Positions 63,163-64,000 of a stretch of 64,000 nucleotides of DNA are shown here, in pieces (positions within the stretch are counted from its first letter, which is position 1; the number at the start of each line of letters is the position of its first letter). A program made the position numbers and the translations under genes. Source of the DNA: an uncultured Roseobacter sp. (lineage in GTDB: Bacteria > Pseudomonadota > Alphaproteobacteria > Rhodobacterales > Rhodobacteraceae); assembly GCA_947488305.1 (NCBI GenBank), contig CANKZM010000001.1, positions 310,001 to 374,000 on the forward strand, read 5' to 3'. The notes under the pieces are model-generated. The model saw only the letters and a list, made by a program, of their open reading frames with translations. It did not search any database and was not told the origin of the DNA.

Positions 63163-64000
63163 ATGACTCTCTTCAAGAAAGTATTCCAGACCCAATCCCA
63201 ACCGGCCTCAAAAGAAGACGTGTTGGATGAGGATGCATTGCGCCGCGCTTTTGCAGAGGCAGAAGAGGCGGCTGATCCGCTCGATCTTGATCCGTTTGAG
63301 TGCGTCGAAGCGAAAGCAGCGGATGAACCGGGTGTTGAAGAAGACCTTGAAGAGGGGGAGCTTATCCAGCCCGATGCCTCGACAGAGCAGGATCTGGAAA
63401 CCGATGCGTTTCAGATGATTGACGGCGACGTTGTGCAAGACGAAGACCTCACTGATGAGTGGTATGAGAATGACCCCCCGCAGGAACTAGAGGAGGCTGT
63501 GGAACTGGCGGAAGAAGCCGTGGTTGAAGAAGATGAGCCTGCCCAGAGCGATGAGGAGATCGCGGCCTGTCTTGATAGGGCACTTGCAGCTGATGCACCC
63601 GAAACGCAGGCAGAATCGGATACGTTTGATCTGTCACATGGTGTCGAAGCCGCCAGTGACGAGCCAATTGATGAGCCGATAGACGATTTGGTGACGTCCG
63701 AACTGGTTGATGAAGAAACATCGGACGATGTTGATCTGACGCAGTTCGCACAGCAGCAAATGGCGGTGCTCGAGACCGAAGAGGCGAATGCGAATGACGG
63801 TTTGGATCTGTCGGCCGCAGGTTCTGATGGGCTTGATACAGTTCCTGCACCTGCAGCAGGTCGGGCTGGCCGTCGTGCTGGACGTGTCAAAACCCGATTG
63901 CTGGGCTTTAATCGAACTGGAGATGCCGAGCATGATCCTTTCGGCCAGGCGCCGGAAGCAACAGCCTCGGCGCAACGTGAAAAATACCCTGTCGGATGGT
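63163..64000 (+). CDS. Acidic protein, probable FHA-domain protein, truncated by window edge
   Basis: 279 codons visible and still open. AGGAAAGG at 63148-63155 precedes ATG 63163. The first 240 residues are very acidic and low-complexity (many Glu/Asp runs), then a short basic Arg/Lys patch (GRAGRRAGRVKTR) and EKYPVGW at the edge. In related kinase-adjacent proteins I recall this 'fPvGWl' start opening an FHA domain, so FHA is inference from memory and gene order. It is 90 bp after the kinase gene. Confidence 0.55.
   Translation, partial: MTLFKKVFQTQSQPASKEDVLDEDALRRAFAEAEEAADPLDLDPFECVEAKAADEPGVEEDLEEGELIQPDASTEQDLETDAFQMIDGDVVQDEDLTDEWYENDPPQELEEAVELAEEAVVEEDEPAQSDEEIAACLDRALAADAPETQAESDTFDLSHGVEAASDEPIDEPIDDLVTSELVDEETSDDVDLTQFAQQQMAVLETEEANANDGLDLSAAGSDGLDTVPAPAAGRAGRRAGRVKTRLLGFNRTGDAEHDPFGQAPEATASAQREKYPVGW

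Noticed and set aside
63411-63890. Ser-rich open frame antisense to the acidic protein
   Set aside because: It simply mirrors Glu/Asp codons of the real gene as Ser/Ala/Thr codons.
1-64000. CRISPR arrays, insertion sequences, tRNA or rRNA genes, attachment sites
   Set aside because: Reading through found no spaced direct repeats, transposase or integrase frames, tRNA cloverleaf or rRNA-like sequence.

Overview
The window looks like a chromosomal segment of an aerobic marine alphaproteobacterium, most likely of the Roseobacter group (Rhodobacterales). The evidence is protein composition: TctABC-type and ABC transporters, a GcvT-fused dimethylglycine dehydrogenase beside an MttB homologue, sulfoacetate and betaine genes, and a formate dehydrogenase with DUF3305/DUF3306 partners. 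The DNA is moderately GC-rich and densely coding, with many 1-4 bp stop/start overlaps. I saw no rRNA, tRNA, IS element, integrase or CRISPR array, so this reads as stable chromosome rather than a mobile island.

Layout. 1-1.7 kb: end of a polar amino-acid ABC transporter operon. 1.7-3.9 kb: fused MFS/spermidine synthase-like protein. 4.1-14.4 kb: a methylated-amine type locus (GcvT-fused FAD oxidoreductase divergent from a non-pyrrolysine MttB homologue), followed by a tripartite carboxylate transporter (tctCBA) with its two-component system (tctDE) and a periplasmic binding protein whose gene overlaps the kinase gene. 14.7-16.9 kb: VOC protein, cysteine synthase, 2H phosphoesterase. 17-25 kb: ugpB-A-E-C glycerol-3-phosphate uptake, an orphan second UgpE-like permease, then uxaC and uxuB for uronate catabolism. 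25-28 kb: proVWX betaine uptake. 28.4-33.1 kb: a patatin-like protein lacking the catalytic residues, and a 1113-residue zinc ribbon/cyclase/AAA/TPR protein. 33.2-40.3 kb: sulfoacetate catabolism (LacI regulator, tripartite transporter, SauS, SauT).

40.3-61 kb is an oxyanion and formate block. An arsenate operon (ArsR-ArsC fusion, GAPDH, ArsJ) runs into modABC with only 25 bp between, and is divergent from the tungstate transporter tupBCA. Then come an accessory set (DUF6505, degenerate biotin-ligase-like protein, Mrp, DUF6494), a mini-TupA/cytochrome c fusion, a polyferredoxin, and the formate dehydrogenase operon (DUF3305, DUF3306, TorD-like chaperone, Tat leader protein, alpha, beta and gamma subunits, and a 41-residue membrane peptide). 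The simplest reading is that Mo/W uptake feeds the pterin cofactor of an exported, membrane-bound formate dehydrogenase that passes electrons to the respiratory chain. The window closes with a membrane-anchored Ser/Thr kinase and the start of a probable FHA-domain protein.

The least explained items are the mini-TupA/cytochrome c fusion and its accessory genes, the MttB/GcvT locus without a corrinoid protein, the catalytically empty patatin, and the ars-mod polycistron.
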